Assembly (NCBI RefSeq): GCF_003601975.1
Contig: NZ_QZWZ01000007.1
Coordinates: 124,001-188,000 of the forward strand
Length of the DNA: 64,000 bases
Origin: Mesorhizobium waimense
GTDB lineage: Bacteria; Pseudomonadota; Alphaproteobacteria; Rhizobiales; Rhizobiaceae
Direction of reading: 5' to 3'
The stretch's first letter is position 1. Each line of letters begins with the position of its first letter. Shown in pieces: positions 53,773-63,738 of the stretch. The notes below the pieces were generated by a model. That model saw only the letters and a program-made list of their open reading frames with translations, was not told the DNA's origin and searched no databases. Position numbers and translations under genes: made by a program.

Positions 53773-54162
53773 TCAATCTTCCAGGATGCTGACGCGTACG
53801 CTGCGTGAATAGACATCGACCTGGATCAGCGGCTCGCCATTGACGATGGCGCGCCGTGTCGAGGAACTCATCGCGCCGCCGCGCTCCAGCATGCGTTGCA
53901 GATCCGCGCGGTTGTCATTGCTCCTGAACCAGTCGTCGCCCTCATCGTCGCTGTCGCGCCGGTGGAACTTGTGCCAGTTGGCGCGGTCCTGCCGCACCAT
54001 CTGCGCCGCACTGTCCAGCGCAAAACCGTCACTGGCGTGATGGTCGCGTTCGGAAATGCGCGCGACATAGGATCCGAGCATGTCGTCGGCCTTCGCCGCA
54101 CTTGTGCCCAGCGCCGACGCCAGCAACAGCCCGGCGACGGCAAACGCTCTTGCCTTGTTCAT
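53773..54162 (-). CDS. Exported hypothetical protein
   Basis: This 129-residue protein has a signal peptide (FAVAGLLLASALGTSAAKA, cleavage near residue 25) and a mature part with RDHHASDGFALDSAAQMVR and DRANWHKFHRRDSDDE, rich in His, Asp and Arg. I know no fold. It ends VDVYSRSVRVSILED. It is transcribed towards the terminator at 53717-53742. It is alone or in a short unit with the gene at 54301. Confidence 0.7.
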   Translation of the reverse strand: MNKARAFAVAGLLLASALGTSAAKADDMLGSYVARISERDHHASDGFALDSAAQMVRQDRANWHKFHRRDSDDEGDDWFRSNDNRADLQRMLERGGAMSSSTRRAIVNGEPLIQVDVYSRSVRVSILED

Positions 54163-54300
54163 GATGCCCCCTTTGAAAAATCCGATTTCTCCTGCCGGAG
54201 CCGCTCGAGCAAATTCGAGCGGGCCGCGACAAAAAGACTGGAGAAGAGGATCGCACTCCGGATACCTGCACCGGACAATCGACCCGCCTCCGCCGGCAGC

Positions 54301-54783
54301 TTACATGGCTTTTCCGACAGGGGCTATCGGTGACGGCTGCGCTGCTGCCGGCTCTGGCTGCGACGCGGGCTGTTGCTCGGGTGAGCCGTTCGAGGCGGTT
54401 GCCGTCGCCGGCTTGCCGTCGGCCGCGGCTGTGGTGTCTCCCGCTGCCGGTTCGGTGGCGGCAGTAGCTTTGGCCGGTGCGGTAGCGGGCGTTGCAAAGG
54501 CGCCGCCGACGATGCCGCCGCGAATGATCATCGGGCTCTGCATGTGCTTTTGTTCGGGCTTTTCGGGTATCGCCGCCACCTTCTCATCGGTGACGTCCGG
54601 CACCGCCTCTCCCAGCGCCACGATCGATGGCGCCGAGGCGACCTTCATCGGCTCAGGCGCACCGAGCTTGACGACGGATGGCGTCGAGGTCGACGCGCCG
54701 AGGACGAGAATGGACGAGGCCTGCGCCCCGCCGGCCGTTGCCGCCAGACTGATGCCAAGCATTGCAAGCATACGCATCGACAC
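54301..54783 (-). CDS. Exported Ala/Pro-rich hypothetical protein
   Basis: This protein of about 160 residues starts at GTG 54783, which has GGGGAG 8 bases upstream; ATG 54804 is an alternative. It has a signal peptide (MLAMLGISLAATAGGAQA) and a low-complexity tail rich in Ala, Thr and Pro. No domain is recognised. The tail may be disordered or a wall-spanning linker. Confidence 0.6.
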   Translation of the reverse strand: MSMRMLAMLGISLAATAGGAQASSILVLGASTSTPSVVKLGAPEPMKVASAPSIVALGEAVPDVTDEKVAAIPEKPEQKHMQSPMIIRGGIVGGAFATPATAPAKATAATEPAAGDTTAAADGKPATATASNGSPEQQPASQPEPAAAQPSPIAPVGKAM

Positions 54784-54899
54784 GATGAAAACTCCCCAAC
54801 CCATGGAGCCGACATCCTATTCCCGGGGGATTGATGCCCGCTTGCGCGAAAACATAGCATTTTAGGGATTGATAATTCGCCAACGCCCGGACTTGCCCC

Positions 54900-55913
54900 G
54901 TGGACGCCGCCGTACTACGCAGCCCGGCATCTGTAGAGGTGACGAGATTGGCTGAGATACTTGCCGTGGGCGAGGCGATGGAGCGGGCGCTGGCTCTGCT
55001 TGAAGGCGGCGATGTCGTCGCCATCCCGACCGAGACCGTCTACGGGCTGGCCGCCGATGCCACCAACGGCATCGGCGTCGCGCGCATTTTCGAGGCCAAG
55101 GGCCGCCCGCGCTTCAACCCGCTGATCGCCCATGTCGCTGACATCCCCATAGCCGAGCGCATCGCGCTGTTCGACCCCCTGTCGAAAAGGCTGGCTAAGG
55201 CATTCTGGCCGGGGCCGCTGACGCTGGTGCTGACGCAGCGGTCCAGCAACGGCATCCATCCGCTGGTCACGGCAGGGCTGGACACGATCGCGCTGCGCAT
55301 GCCCAGGGGTTTTGGTGGCGAGCTGATCGCGCGACTTGGCCGCCCGCTGGCCGCGCCCAGCGCCAATTCCTCGGGCCGGATCAGCGCCACCACGGCCGAG
55401 GCCGTGGCTGCCGACCTCGGCGCGAAAATCAGGTTGGTCGTCGATGGCGGTGCGACGCCGGTCGGGCTGGAATCGACCATCGTCAAGGTCGAGGGCGAAG
55501 GCTTGCGCTTGCTGAGGCCCGGCGGCGTTGCCGCCGAGGAGATCGAGGCGGTGGCCGGCGTCAAGCTGCTGCGTGGCGTGGCCGCAGGAATCGAGGCGCC
55601 TGGCATGCTCGCCTCGCACTATGCGCCTTGCGCCGCGGTGCGGCTGAATGCCGGACAAGTCGCCAGCGGCGAAGCGCTGCTCGCCTTCGGCAGTCGCCGC
55701 GCCGGCGGCTGGCAGGATGCCGCGGCCCTGCGCAACCTGTCGGAGAGCGGCGACCTGCGCGAAGCGGCCACCAACCTGTTTGCCCATCTGCAGGCGCTCG
55801 ACCAGAGCGGTGCCGCGACGATTGCCGTCGAGCCGATCCCGTTCGACGGGCTGGGCGAGGCGATCAACGACCGGCTCTTTCGCGCCGCCGCCCCACGTGA
55901 CAAGGCCGATTGA
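54900..55913 (+). CDS. L-threonylcarbamoyladenylate synthase (Sua5 type)
   Basis: This 337-residue protein has VVAIPTETVYGLAADATN, FEAKGRPRFNPLIAHV, RMPRGFGG and APSANSSGRIS, which build the YrdC/Sua5 active site, followed by a Sua5 C-terminal domain. It makes threonylcarbamoyl-AMP for t6A37 of tRNA. GTG 54900 is the longest start; ATG 54978 gives the family core. It is 18 bp upstream of the FAD oxidase gene. Confidence 0.9.
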   Translation: MDAAVLRSPASVEVTRLAEILAVGEAMERALALLEGGDVVAIPTETVYGLAADATNGIGVARIFEAKGRPRFNPLIAHVADIPIAERIALFDPLSKRLAKAFWPGPLTLVLTQRSSNGIHPLVTAGLDTIALRMPRGFGGELIARLGRPLAAPSANSSGRISATTAEAVAADLGAKIRLVVDGGATPVGLESTIVKVEGEGLRLLRPGGVAAEEIEAVAGVKLLRGVAAGIEAPGMLASHYAPCAAVRLNAGQVASGEALLAFGSRRAGGWQDAAALRNLSESGDLREAATNLFAHLQALDQSGAATIAVEPIPFDGLGEAINDRLFRAAAPRDKAD

Positions 55914-55931
55914 GGGCCATAGTTTCTGCCC

Positions 55932-57362
55932 ATGAACGATGCCCCTCCCGATCTCGCTCCCGCCCTCATCGACCGCTTCGCGGCGATCGTTGGCGAGAAA
56001 TACGCCCTGCGCGACCAACAGGACATCGCGCCCTACCTCACTGAGCGCCGCGGCCTTTGGCACGGCCGGACGGCGCTGGTGCTGCGGCCGGGCAGCGTCG
56101 AGGAGGTGAGCCGTATCATGCGGCTGGCGACCGAGACCGCCACGCCGGTCGTGCCGCAGAGCGGCAACACCGGGCTGGTCGGCGCCCAGGTGCCCGATGC
56201 CTCCGGCCGCGAGATCCTGTTGTCTCTGTCGCGGCTGAACCGCATCCGCGAGATCGACGTGCTCTCCAACACGGTAACTGTCGAGGCCGGCGTCATCCTG
56301 CAGACGCTGCAGGAAGCGGCCGACGCTGCCGGCCGGCTGTTTCCGCTGTCGCTGGCAGCACAAGGCTCCTGCCAGATCGGCGGCAATCTGTCGTCCAACG
56401 CCGGCGGCACCGGCGTGCTTGCCTACGGCAACGCGCGCGAGCTCTGCCTTGGTGTCGAAGTGGTGTTGCCGACCGGCGAGGTGTTCGACGATCTGCGCAA
56501 ATTGAAGAAGGACAACACCGGCTACGATTTGAAGAACCTGTTCGTCGGCGCCGAAGGCACGTTGGGCATCATCACCGCCGCCGTGCTGAAACTCTTCCCC
56601 AAGCCGAAAGGTAGGGAAGTGGCCTTTGCCGGCCTGTCGTCGCCCGAGGCAGCGCTTTCCCTGTTCAGCCTGGCGATGGACCGGGCCGGTGCTTCGCTCA
56701 CCGCGTTCGAGCTGATCGCCAAAAGACCCTACGACTACACGCTGAAGCATGCGCAAGGCGTGACCCGGCCGCTGGCCGAGGACTGGCCCTGGTATGTGCT
56801 GATGCAGGTGTCCTCGGGCCGTTCGGAAGCGGACGGCAGGGCGCTGATCGAGGAGGTGCTGTCGGCCGGGCTGGAGCAAGGCGTCGTCGGCGATGCGGTG
56901 ATCGCGGCAAGCCTGGCCCAGGGCGACGCCTTCTGGAATTTCCGCGAGGTGCTGCCCGAGTGCCAGAAACCCGAGGGCGCCTCGATCAAGCACGACATTT
57001 CCGTGCCGATATCATCGATCCCCGAATTCATTGGCAAAGCCGCCGGCGCGGTCGCTTCGGTCAGTCCCGATGCGCGCGTCGTCTGCTTCGGCCACATGGG
57101 GGACGGCAACCTCCACTACAACATCTCCCGGCCGGAAGGTGGCGACGACGAGGCCTTCCTCGGCCTCTACCACACCATGAACAAGGCCGTGCACGACGTG
57201 GTGCGCTCCTTCCACGGTTCTATCTCTGCCGAGCATGGCATCGGCCAGCTGAAGCGGGATGAACTGATCGCGACGGCGCCGCCGATGGCTATCGATCTGA
57301 TGCGCCGCGTCAAGGCGGCCCTCGATCCGGCCGGCATCATGAATCCCGGTAAGGTTATCTGA
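55932..57362 (+). CDS. FAD-linked oxidase (GlcD/D-2-hydroxyglutarate dehydrogenase-like)
   Basis: This 476-residue protein has the FAD_binding_4 domain (VVPQSGNTGLVGAQVPDASG, 20 residues) and the C-terminal cap with CFGHMGDGNLHYNISR and ISAEHGIGQLKRDEL. The metal and substrate site HMGDGNLHYN plus EHGIG is that of D-2-hydroxy acid dehydrogenases such as glycolate, lactate and D-2-hydroxyglutarate oxidases. It is probably co-transcribed with the upstream tsaC-type gene. The substrate is not fixed. Confidence 0.88.
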   Translation: MNDAPPDLAPALIDRFAAIVGEKYALRDQQDIAPYLTERRGLWHGRTALVLRPGSVEEVSRIMRLATETATPVVPQSGNTGLVGAQVPDASGREILLSLSRLNRIREIDVLSNTVTVEAGVILQTLQEAADAAGRLFPLSLAAQGSCQIGGNLSSNAGGTGVLAYGNARELCLGVEVVLPTGEVFDDLRKLKKDNTGYDLKNLFVGAEGTLGIITAAVLKLFPKPKGREVAFAGLSSPEAALSLFSLAMDRAGASLTAFELIAKRPYDYTLKHAQGVTRPLAEDWPWYVLMQVSSGRSEADGRALIEEVLSAGLEQGVVGDAVIAASLAQGDAFWNFREVLPECQKPEGASIKHDISVPISSIPEFIGKAAGAVASVSPDARVVCFGHMGDGNLHYNISRPEGGDDEAFLGLYHTMNKAVHDVVRSFHGSISAEHGIGQLKRDELIATAPPMAIDLMRRVKAALDPAGIMNPGKVI

Positions 57363-57546
57363 TCCTTCCAACATGTTGCTGTTGGTCGCATTCCGATAAC
57401 CATCGCCTGAGATCAGCAAAATTTAACCGACTTTCTTAAGCGCGGCGGTAAGAAGCCCGCGCTAATGTTCCTGCACAAACGAGGTCGGAAAAACCGGCCC
57501 GGAGAGAACCGGAAAACGGCCCTCAGGAGTAACAGGAAGGCATTCG

Positions 57547-58113
57547 ATGAACACTGGACTGAAGCCAGTCTGGGCCGGGCGTAACATGCGTCTCGACCCA
57601 TTCCGCCTGCCGCAAATGGTGAGCTATGCGACACGCGACGACTATGGCGACGTTAGCTTCACCATCGATCAGCGTGGCGCCGTCATTCGCCGCATGCTGG
57701 AGATGAGCGGCGTGCCGGCGATCATCGCGCTGCCCGCCAACGCGTTTCGCGGCGTCGCCGCCCGCGCGATGGAGGATCCGGATGGCAACGTCACGGTGAC
57801 GCTCGAGCTTCTTCACAATGATCCGATGCTGTCGGTGCCCCTGTTGGTGGCCGACGATCTCGACGACGTTGCCGCCGACTGGCGCGCCTGGGCCGACGCC
57901 TACCGTCTGCCGATGCTTCTGATCGAAGCCGACGGCATCGCCCGCACGCTGGAGGAATCGCTCGGCGCCGCCATCAAGGCGCTGCCGCCGCAGGATCGCC
58001 GCAAGGGCCGCGTCTCGACCATGCGCCGCCCGCGCTTCCTCGCCCGCCGCCGGGCCGGCGATCTCGGCCTCAGGCTGATCATCGACGGCCAGGAGATTAT
58101 TGCGCGCGAATAG
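57547..58113 (+). CDS. DUF6101-type conserved hypothetical protein
   Basis: This 188-residue protein has RLDPFRLPQMVSYATRDD and VSFTIDQRGAVIRRMLEMSG, given by FTIDQRGAVIRRMLEM, then a middle region of short alternating segments and a basic C-terminal half with MRRPRFLARRRAGDLGLRL, given by RRPRFLARRRAGDL. This pattern is that of DUF6101 proteins of Rhizobiales, with no known function. AGGAAGG precedes ATG 57547. The sequence 57363-57546 has no gene. Confidence 0.6.
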   Translation: MNTGLKPVWAGRNMRLDPFRLPQMVSYATRDDYGDVSFTIDQRGAVIRRMLEMSGVPAIIALPANAFRGVAARAMEDPDGNVTVTLELLHNDPMLSVPLLVADDLDDVAADWRAWADAYRLPMLLIEADGIARTLEESLGAAIKALPPQDRRKGRVSTMRRPRFLARRRAGDLGLRLIIDGQEIIARE

Positions 58114-58121
58114 AACGGGCC

Positions 58122-58145
58122 TTCCTTCTCCCACAGGAGAAGGAA
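58122..58145. repeat. Short perfect inverted repeat between convergent genes
   Basis: TTCCTTCTCC (58122-58131) and GGAGAAGGAA (58136-58145) pair with a 4-base loop. It resembles the TTCTCC/GGAGAA hairpins at 63739-63857 and may belong to the same intergenic repeat family, or act as a terminator. Confidence 0.6.
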
Positions 58146-58154
58146 ACGAGCCCC

Positions 58155-59138
58155 CTACACCAGCGGCTTCAGCGCCACCCAGAGCGAACCGCCGATCAGG
58201 CCGAGGAAGATCAGCCAGCCGACCTGGTTGTTCGACCTGAACAACCGCAGGCATTGGTCAGGATTGTCGATGTCGAGCACGGCGATCTGTCGTGCCATAT
58301 GCGCGCCGGCGGCGATCAGCCCGGCCAGCGCCGGCACCGGCGCCTGCGCCGAGGCGAAGGCGATGGCGAAGCAGATCAGCGCCCCCCCGTAGAGCCCAAC
58401 CAGCCAGATCTTGGTGTTGTCGCCGAACAGCCGCGCGGTCGAGCGCACGCCGACGATGGCGTCGTCTTCCTTGTCCTGATGCGCATAGATCGTGTCATAG
58501 CCGATCACCCACAGGATCGAGCCGATATAGAGCATGATGGCGGGGCCATCGAGGTCCCCGAATTCGACCGCCCAGCCCATCAGCGCTCCCCAGGAGAAGG
58601 CGAGGCCAAGTACGAATTGCGGCCAGTTGGTGAAGCGCTTCATGAACGGATAGATGGCGATGACGGCGAGCGAGGCGATGCCGAGCGGAATGGCAAAGCT
58701 GTTGAACTGCAGGAGTACTGCCAGCCCGATCAGCGCCTGGATGACCAGGAACACCCAGGCCTGCTTGCGCGTCACCTTGCCTGCCGGCAGCGGCCGCGAC
58801 CGCGTGCGCTCGACCTGGTTGTCGATGTCCTCGTCGACAATGTCATTATAAGTGCAGCCGGCGCCGCGCATGGCGATGGCGCCGATCAGGAACAGCAGCA
58901 GGTACCAAGGCGCCGGCAGTAGCGTCAGCAGCGGATCGGTGGGACGGGGATAGGCGCTCGCGGCAAGCGCGGCGGACCACCAGCACGGCCATAACAGCAG
59001 CTGCCAGCCGATCGGCCGATCCCAGCGGGCAAGCTGCGCGTAGGGCCAGAGCCAGCGCGGCAACACCCGATAGGCCCAATGGCCGCTCGGCGCATCGGCG
59101 ACACGACCCTGGGCTGCTTTCGACTGGATGGGTTCCAT
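58155..59138 (-). CDS. ubiA: 4-hydroxybenzoate octaprenyltransferase UbiA
   Basis: This 327-residue integral membrane protein has about eight or nine membrane segments. The first Asp-rich motif is YNDIVDEDIDNQVERTRSRP, and the second is YDTIYAHQDKEDDAIVG. They bind the prenyl diphosphate via Mg2+. It attaches the isoprenoid tail to 4-hydroxybenzoate in ubiquinone synthesis, using the product of the 43732 gene type. Confidence 0.93.
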   Translation of the reverse strand: MEPIQSKAAQGRVADAPSGHWAYRVLPRWLWPYAQLARWDRPIGWQLLLWPCWWSAALAASAYPRPTDPLLTLLPAPWYLLLFLIGAIAMRGAGCTYNDIVDEDIDNQVERTRSRPLPAGKVTRKQAWVFLVIQALIGLAVLLQFNSFAIPLGIASLAVIAIYPFMKRFTNWPQFVLGLAFSWGALMGWAVEFGDLDGPAIMLYIGSILWVIGYDTIYAHQDKEDDAIVGVRSTARLFGDNTKIWLVGLYGGALICFAIAFASAQAPVPALAGLIAAGAHMARQIAVLDIDNPDQCLRLFRSNNQVGWLIFLGLIGGSLWVALKPLV

Positions 59139-59189
59139 GCTGCTGGAGTGGCAGCCGCGGTGGGCGCCGTCAAGCGTCAGGCGAAGCCA

Positions 59190-60101
59190 TCACCCGGTGA
59201 AAACATCGTGACTAGAAAACCATTCCTTCGCCACCTCGGTGAACGCCAGTGCCGCCTTCGACAGCCGCTGGCGCGTGTCGTGGGCAAGGATGATGCGCTG
59301 CATGGGCAGCGCATCGGACAGCGGCTTGCAGACCAGCGGCAGGCCGTCGTAACTCAGGTCGCCATGCGGCCTGGTATAGCTGACGGCGACGCCGAAACCG
59401 TTGGCCACCATGCTGCGCTGCAGTTCGAACGAGATCGTCCTGGATTGGGTGACGGGTGACAGGCCGCGGCTGAGGAACAAGTCCAGCATATGCTGCCAGC
59501 TATGCGGCTGGTCGGTAGTGATCAGCGGATGGGCTGCAAGGTCGGCGAGGCTGACCGTCGCCTGGCTGGCCAGCACGTGGCCTTGCGGCAGAAGCGCATG
59601 CGGCCGCAGCTCATGCAGCGGGATGCGGGCGAAATGCGCCGGCAGGCCGAGATCATAGGTGAGACCGAGATCGATGGCGGAATCGCCGAGCCGTCGCGCC
59701 AGCGTCTCGAAGGTCTCGTCGCGGACGATGACGGTGACGGCGGGGCAGCGCTGCGAAAACGAGCGGATCAGCGCCGGCGCGAAATGGGGCGCGAGATCCT
59801 CGAAACAGCCAAGCACCAACTCGCCGGCGACATCGTCGTCACGCGTCCCAAGTCCCATCAGTTCGTCTGCCTCGGCGAGCACCTGTTTCGCCTTGGCGAC
59901 AGCGCCACGGCCGAACGAGGTCAGCGCAATGCCGCTGCCGCGCTGGCGCACGAACAGTTTCTGGCCAAGCGTCGCTTCGACATTGTCGATCGCCACCGAG
60001 ATCGACGGCTGTGAGACGTTGAGCATCCTTGCGGCCGCGGTGACGCTGCCATGGCGCGCCACGGCGACGAGGTAACGCAGCTGGGTGAGGGTCACGGTCA
60101 T
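59190..60101 (-). CDS. LysR family transcriptional regulator
   Basis: This 303-residue protein has the N-terminal HTH TQLRYLVAVARHGSVTAAAR and a LysR effector domain. It is divergent from the PhyH-like gene at 60192. The 90-bp shared region has two ATAAGT sequences, one within ATAAGTTAT, which fit a T-N11-A LysR box. It probably controls that gene. Confidence 0.88.
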   Translation of the reverse strand: MTVTLTQLRYLVAVARHGSVTAAARMLNVSQPSISVAIDNVEATLGQKLFVRQRGSGIALTSFGRGAVAKAKQVLAEADELMGLGTRDDDVAGELVLGCFEDLAPHFAPALIRSFSQRCPAVTVIVRDETFETLARRLGDSAIDLGLTYDLGLPAHFARIPLHELRPHALLPQGHVLASQATVSLADLAAHPLITTDQPHSWQHMLDLFLSRGLSPVTQSRTISFELQRSMVANGFGVAVSYTRPHGDLSYDGLPLVCKPLSDALPMQRIILAHDTRQRLSKAALAFTEVAKEWFSSHDVFTG

Positions 60102-60109
60102 AGGCCGAA

Positions 60110-60130
60110 CCTATAAGTGAAATGATAAGT
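60110..60130. promoter_or_regulatory. Possible LysR binding site
   Basis: Two ATAAGT repeats, the second within ATAAGTTAT, lie in the short gap between the LysR and PhyH-like genes. The second contains a 9-bp near-palindrome. Confidence 0.4.
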
Positions 60131-60191
60131 TATTATTTTACGCGATGTTCTGGGGCTGCGATAGTCGGGCCATCAACCAAGGAGAATTGCG

Positions 60192-60983
60192 GTGGCCGCC
60201 CAGATCGATGCTGAGACAATCGCCAATTACCAGCGCGATGGCGCGGTCTGCATCCGCGGCGCCTTCAAGGACTGGGTCGACACGATCGCGGCCGGCATCG
60301 AGCGCAACCTCCAGAACCGCAGCACCACCGCCTCCGACATCGCCAATGGCCGCGGCAGCTTCTTCGACGACTATTGCAATTGGGAGCGTATTCCCGAATT
60401 CGTCGATGTGGTGCGGAACTCGCCGGCCGCCGAACTGGCGGCGGCTGTGATGCAATCGCGCAGCGCCCAGTTCTTCCACGACCACGTGCTGGTCAAGGAG
60501 CCGGGCACGCAGAAACCGACGCCCTGGCACCAGGACATTCCCTATTATTTCGTCGACGGAAGGCAGACCGTAAGCTTCTGGATTCCGATCGATCCCGTGA
60601 AGGAAGCGACCTTGCGGCTGATCGCCGGCTCGCACAAATGGGACAAGATGATCCTGCCGGTGCGCTGGCTCGACGACAGCAATTTCTACACCGGCGAGGG
60701 CGACTATCTGCCGGGGCCCGATCCCGACAAGGATTCCTCGATGAATGTCCTCGAATGGGAGATGGAGCCGGGCGACGCCATCCTGTTCGACTTTAGAACG
60801 GCGCATGGCGCGCGCGGCAATTTGACCGCGGCCCGCCGCCGGGCACTCTCGCTGCGCTGGGTCGGCGACGACGCGCGCTATGTCGAGCGTCCCGGCCGCA
60901 CGTCTCCGCCCTATCCCGGTCATGACATGAAGCCTGGACAGAAACTGCGCGAGGACTGGTTCCCAGTCGTCTTCCAGAGCTGA
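60192..60983 (+). CDS. Phytanoyl-CoA dioxygenase (PhyH)-family protein
   Basis: This 263-residue protein has PTPWHQDIPYYFVDGRQTVS with the HxD iron site, the GSHKWDKMILPVRWLDD region and later DFRTAHGARGNLTAARRRAL, given by TAHGARGNL, where the second iron His and the 2-oxoglutarate Arg lie. GTG 60192 has AAGGAG 7 bases upstream. It is the second PhyH-type protein in the window. It is divergent from a LysR regulator. The substrate is unknown. Confidence 0.85.
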   Translation: MAAQIDAETIANYQRDGAVCIRGAFKDWVDTIAAGIERNLQNRSTTASDIANGRGSFFDDYCNWERIPEFVDVVRNSPAAELAAAVMQSRSAQFFHDHVLVKEPGTQKPTPWHQDIPYYFVDGRQTVSFWIPIDPVKEATLRLIAGSHKWDKMILPVRWLDDSNFYTGEGDYLPGPDPDKDSSMNVLEWEMEPGDAILFDFRTAHGARGNLTAARRRALSLRWVGDDARYVERPGRTSPPYPGHDMKPGQKLREDWFPVVFQS

Positions 60984-61137
60984 TTGCAACCTGCAAACCA
61001 CATCCGGCGGCATCTCGTGCTGCTGGATGCGTGCCATGTTCCCGTGCGCAACTGCCTTCGAGCCAGCCAAAAGTCTTGACCCGCCGCCATCAGGGCAATA
61101 GCGCAGTGCCTGTCGTGAAATGACAAGGGACATCGGC

Positions 61138-62421
61138 ATGCGCGTTTTGTTGATCGGATCCGGCGGCCGCGAACATGCCCTGGCCTGGAAGATCGCCGCC
61201 TCGCCGCTGCTGACAAAACTCTACGCGTCGCCTGGCAATCCGGGCATTGGCCGTGAAGCCGAACTGGTCAAGCTCGATATCGCCGACCACTCCGCTGTCG
61301 CCGCCTTCTGCCAAGAGCAAAAGATCGACCTGGTCGTCGTCGGGCCGGAAGGCCCGCTGGTGGCCGGCATTGCCGACGATTTACGCGCCTGGGGCATCCG
61401 CGTCTTCGGTCCGTCCAAGGCGGCGGCGCGGCTCGAAGGTTCGAAGGGTTTCACCAAGGACCTTTGTGCCAAATACGACATCCCAACCGCCGCCTATGGC
61501 CGCTTTGGCGACCTGGCTTCGGCCAAAGCCTATGTCGAGAAGATGGGCGCGCCGATTGTCATCAAGGCCGATGGGCTGGCCGCCGGCAAGGGCGTCACCG
61601 TGGCCATGACGCTGGAGGAGGCGCTTGCCGCACTCGACGCCTGTTTCGACGGCTCCTTTGGCGCCGCCGGCGCCGAGGTCGTGGTCGAGGAGTTTTTGAC
61701 CGGCGAGGAGGCGAGCTTCTTCTGCCTGTGCGACGGCACCACCGCGCTGCCCTTCGGCACCGCGCAGGATCACAAGCGCGTCGGCGAGGGCGACACCGGC
61801 CCCAACACCGGCGGCATGGGCGCCTATTCGCCGGCACCGGTGATGACGCCCGAGATGGTCGAGCGCACCATGCGCGAGATCATCGAGCCGACGATGCGCG
61901 GCATGGCCGAACTCGGCGCGCCGTTTGCCGGCGTTCTCTTTGCCGGGCTGATGATCACGGACAAGGGGCCGAAGCTGATCGAATACAACACTCGTTTCGG
62001 CGATCCGGAATGCCAGGTGCTGATGATGCGGCTGAAGGACGATCTGCTGGTGCTGCTCAACGCCGCTGTCGATGGCCAGCTTGCGCATAGTTCGGCGCGC
62101 TGGCGCGACGAGGCGGCGCTTACCGTGGTGATGGCGGCGAGGGGCTATCCTGGCACGCCGGAAAAAGGCTCGGTCATCCGTGGCCTCGATGAAGCCGCCG
62201 CCGACGGCGCCCAGATATTCCACGCCGGCACCGCCATCAATGGCGGCGCGCTGGTTGCCAATGGCGGCCGCGTGCTCAATGTCACGGCGACCGGCGCCAC
62301 GGTGGGTGAGGCGCAGAGCCAAGCCTACGCCGCGCTCGACCGCATTGACTGGCCGCAAGGTTTCTGCCGCCGCGACATCGGCTGGCAGGCGGTTGCACGC
62401 GGAAAGGTTGGCGCCAGCTAG
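61138..62421 (+). CDS. purD: Phosphoribosylamine-glycine ligase
   Basis: This protein of about 427 residues has the start [20 protein letters not shown] (20 residues) and ATP-grasp parts [59 protein letters not shown] and [17 protein letters not shown]. It makes glycinamide ribonucleotide in purine synthesis. ATG 61138 has AAGGGA upstream, so the first ATG at 61120 is not used. Confidence 0.95.
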   Translation: MRVLLIGSGGREHALAWKIAASPLLTKLYASPGNPGIGREAELVKLDIADHSAVAAFCQEQKIDLVVVGPEGPLVAGIADDLRAWGIRVFGPSKAAARLEGSKGFTKDLCAKYDIPTAAYGRFGDLASAKAYVEKMGAPIVIKADGLAAGKGVTVAMTLEEALAALDACFDGSFGAAGAEVVVEEFLTGEEASFFCLCDGTTALPFGTAQDHKRVGEGDTGPNTGGMGAYSPAPVMTPEMVERTMREIIEPTMRGMAELGAPFAGVLFAGLMITDKGPKLIEYNTRFGDPECQVLMMRLKDDLLVLLNAAVDGQLAHSSARWRDEAALTVVMAARGYPGTPEKGSVIRGLDEAAADGAQIFHAGTAINGGALVANGGRVLNVTATGATVGEAQSQAYAALDRIDWPQGFCRRDIGWQAVARGKVGAS

Positions 62422-62446
62422 GTTCGGCGCCCTGCGGGCGGAGCCT

Positions 62447-63610
62447 TCAACGCTGGCTGCGGTCGATTTCGGTTGAGGCGGTGCTGACCGGGTCGGCCGC
62501 CACGGCGAAGGCGGCCTCGAGCTGCGCGGTTGAACGCTGGTCTGTCCGCTTCCAGGCGACATAGTCAGCAATGCCGAAGCGCGGGCGCCGCGGCACCGTC
62601 TTCACCACGGGCATGCGGAAGCCGTCGCGGAATTTTTCCCAGCGCGCCCCTAACACCGCGACCATTTCCTCGACCGTCGGCGGCGTCGCCACATCGGCAT
62701 AAATGATGGTGAATTTGCCGGCGAGCCCAGCCTCGCGCGAGACCGGCACAGGGATCGAAGCGAGATAGTCCGTCGGCACATCGATCAGGCTGCCGAAGGC
62801 CCATTGCGCACGCAACTGGTCGCCGTTCATCGCTGCGACATTGACGTCGATGTCATTCGGCGTGCCCGCGACCCGGTAGGGACAGCGGAAGCGCCCGCAA
62901 TTGGCTTGCGCCGAGAATTGCCAGAGTGCATAGCCCTGCCAGTTGCCCATCGGAAAATGCACGTCGATGTCCGGCTTATAGCGCGCATACCAGAGCGGCA
63001 GCCGCGACAGCAGCCGGTATTGGTAGCGGTTGTCGGCGATGTACTGGGCGGTCTTGCCGTTGGTGTAGAGCACCGGGAAGCGGCCAACACGCCGATGCAC
63101 CTGGCGCACGAACTCCTCGGCATCCACCAGCGACATCCACTGCGTCGGGTCATTGCCCTCGAGGTCGAGGGCCATTAGCTCGTCCGGCGCCGGCTCGGCG
63201 AAATCGATGAAATTGTTGGCCTGCTCGACCGGATTGCCGGGACGCGCAAGATGATAGGCGCCCCATTTCAGGCCGAGCGCCTTGGCCACCACCTTGCGCG
63301 TCTGGAACAGTTCGCGCGTTACCGCATGACGCTTCCACAGCGCCTTGCAGAGCCGCACCTCCGTCTCGTCGCCCGAGCAGAAATAGGGCGGCGGCAGCCC
63401 GTCGGAGGCCTTGTTGATGAAGCCGACGACGCGCTTGTCGGTGGCAAGCTCAGCCCAGTCGATGGAATTGTATTCGTAGGCGTCGATCACCAGCGCGCGG
63501 TCGGCATTCTTCCACGGCTCGGAGAAATCCGAGGCCTTTGCTGCCGTGCCCAGCACCATCGCCATCGCGAGGAGTGCCAGGCGGCGAAGAGGGCGCGCCG
63601 GCGTTTTCAA
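62447..63610 (-). CDS. Exported glycoside hydrolase family 25 (lysozyme-like) protein
   Basis: This protein of about 387 residues has a short signal-like start (LALLAMAMVLGTAAKASDF) and a GH25 domain. LVIDAYEYNSIDWAEL and MALDLEGNDPTQWMSL supply the catalytic Asp and Glu (DLEG), and FPVLYTNGKTAQYIADN and YALWQFSAQANCGRFRC, given by YALWQFSAQ, are family blocks. GH25 enzymes cleave peptidoglycan between N-acetylmuramic acid and N-acetylglucosamine. A C-terminal extension of about 90 residues has no known domain. The start TTG 63610 is uncertain. Confidence 0.8.
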   Translation of the reverse strand: MKTPARPLRRLALLAMAMVLGTAAKASDFSEPWKNADRALVIDAYEYNSIDWAELATDKRVVGFINKASDGLPPPYFCSGDETEVRLCKALWKRHAVTRELFQTRKVVAKALGLKWGAYHLARPGNPVEQANNFIDFAEPAPDELMALDLEGNDPTQWMSLVDAEEFVRQVHRRVGRFPVLYTNGKTAQYIADNRYQYRLLSRLPLWYARYKPDIDVHFPMGNWQGYALWQFSAQANCGRFRCPYRVAGTPNDIDVNVAAMNGDQLRAQWAFGSLIDVPTDYLASIPVPVSREAGLAGKFTIIYADVATPPTVEEMVAVLGARWEKFRDGFRMPVVKTVPRRPRFGIADYVAWKRTDQRSTAQLEAAFAVAADPVSTASTEIDRSQR

Positions 63611-63738
63611 TCAGGGTGTCCCCACTGACCAGGGATCGATCCTGAACCGCTATGGTTAAGGAAGTGCTTTAATGCCTGGCGGTTCTGTGGCGAGTAATTG
63701 CCTAGGTGGGCACCGCCCCTCATTGCCCTGCCAGGCAT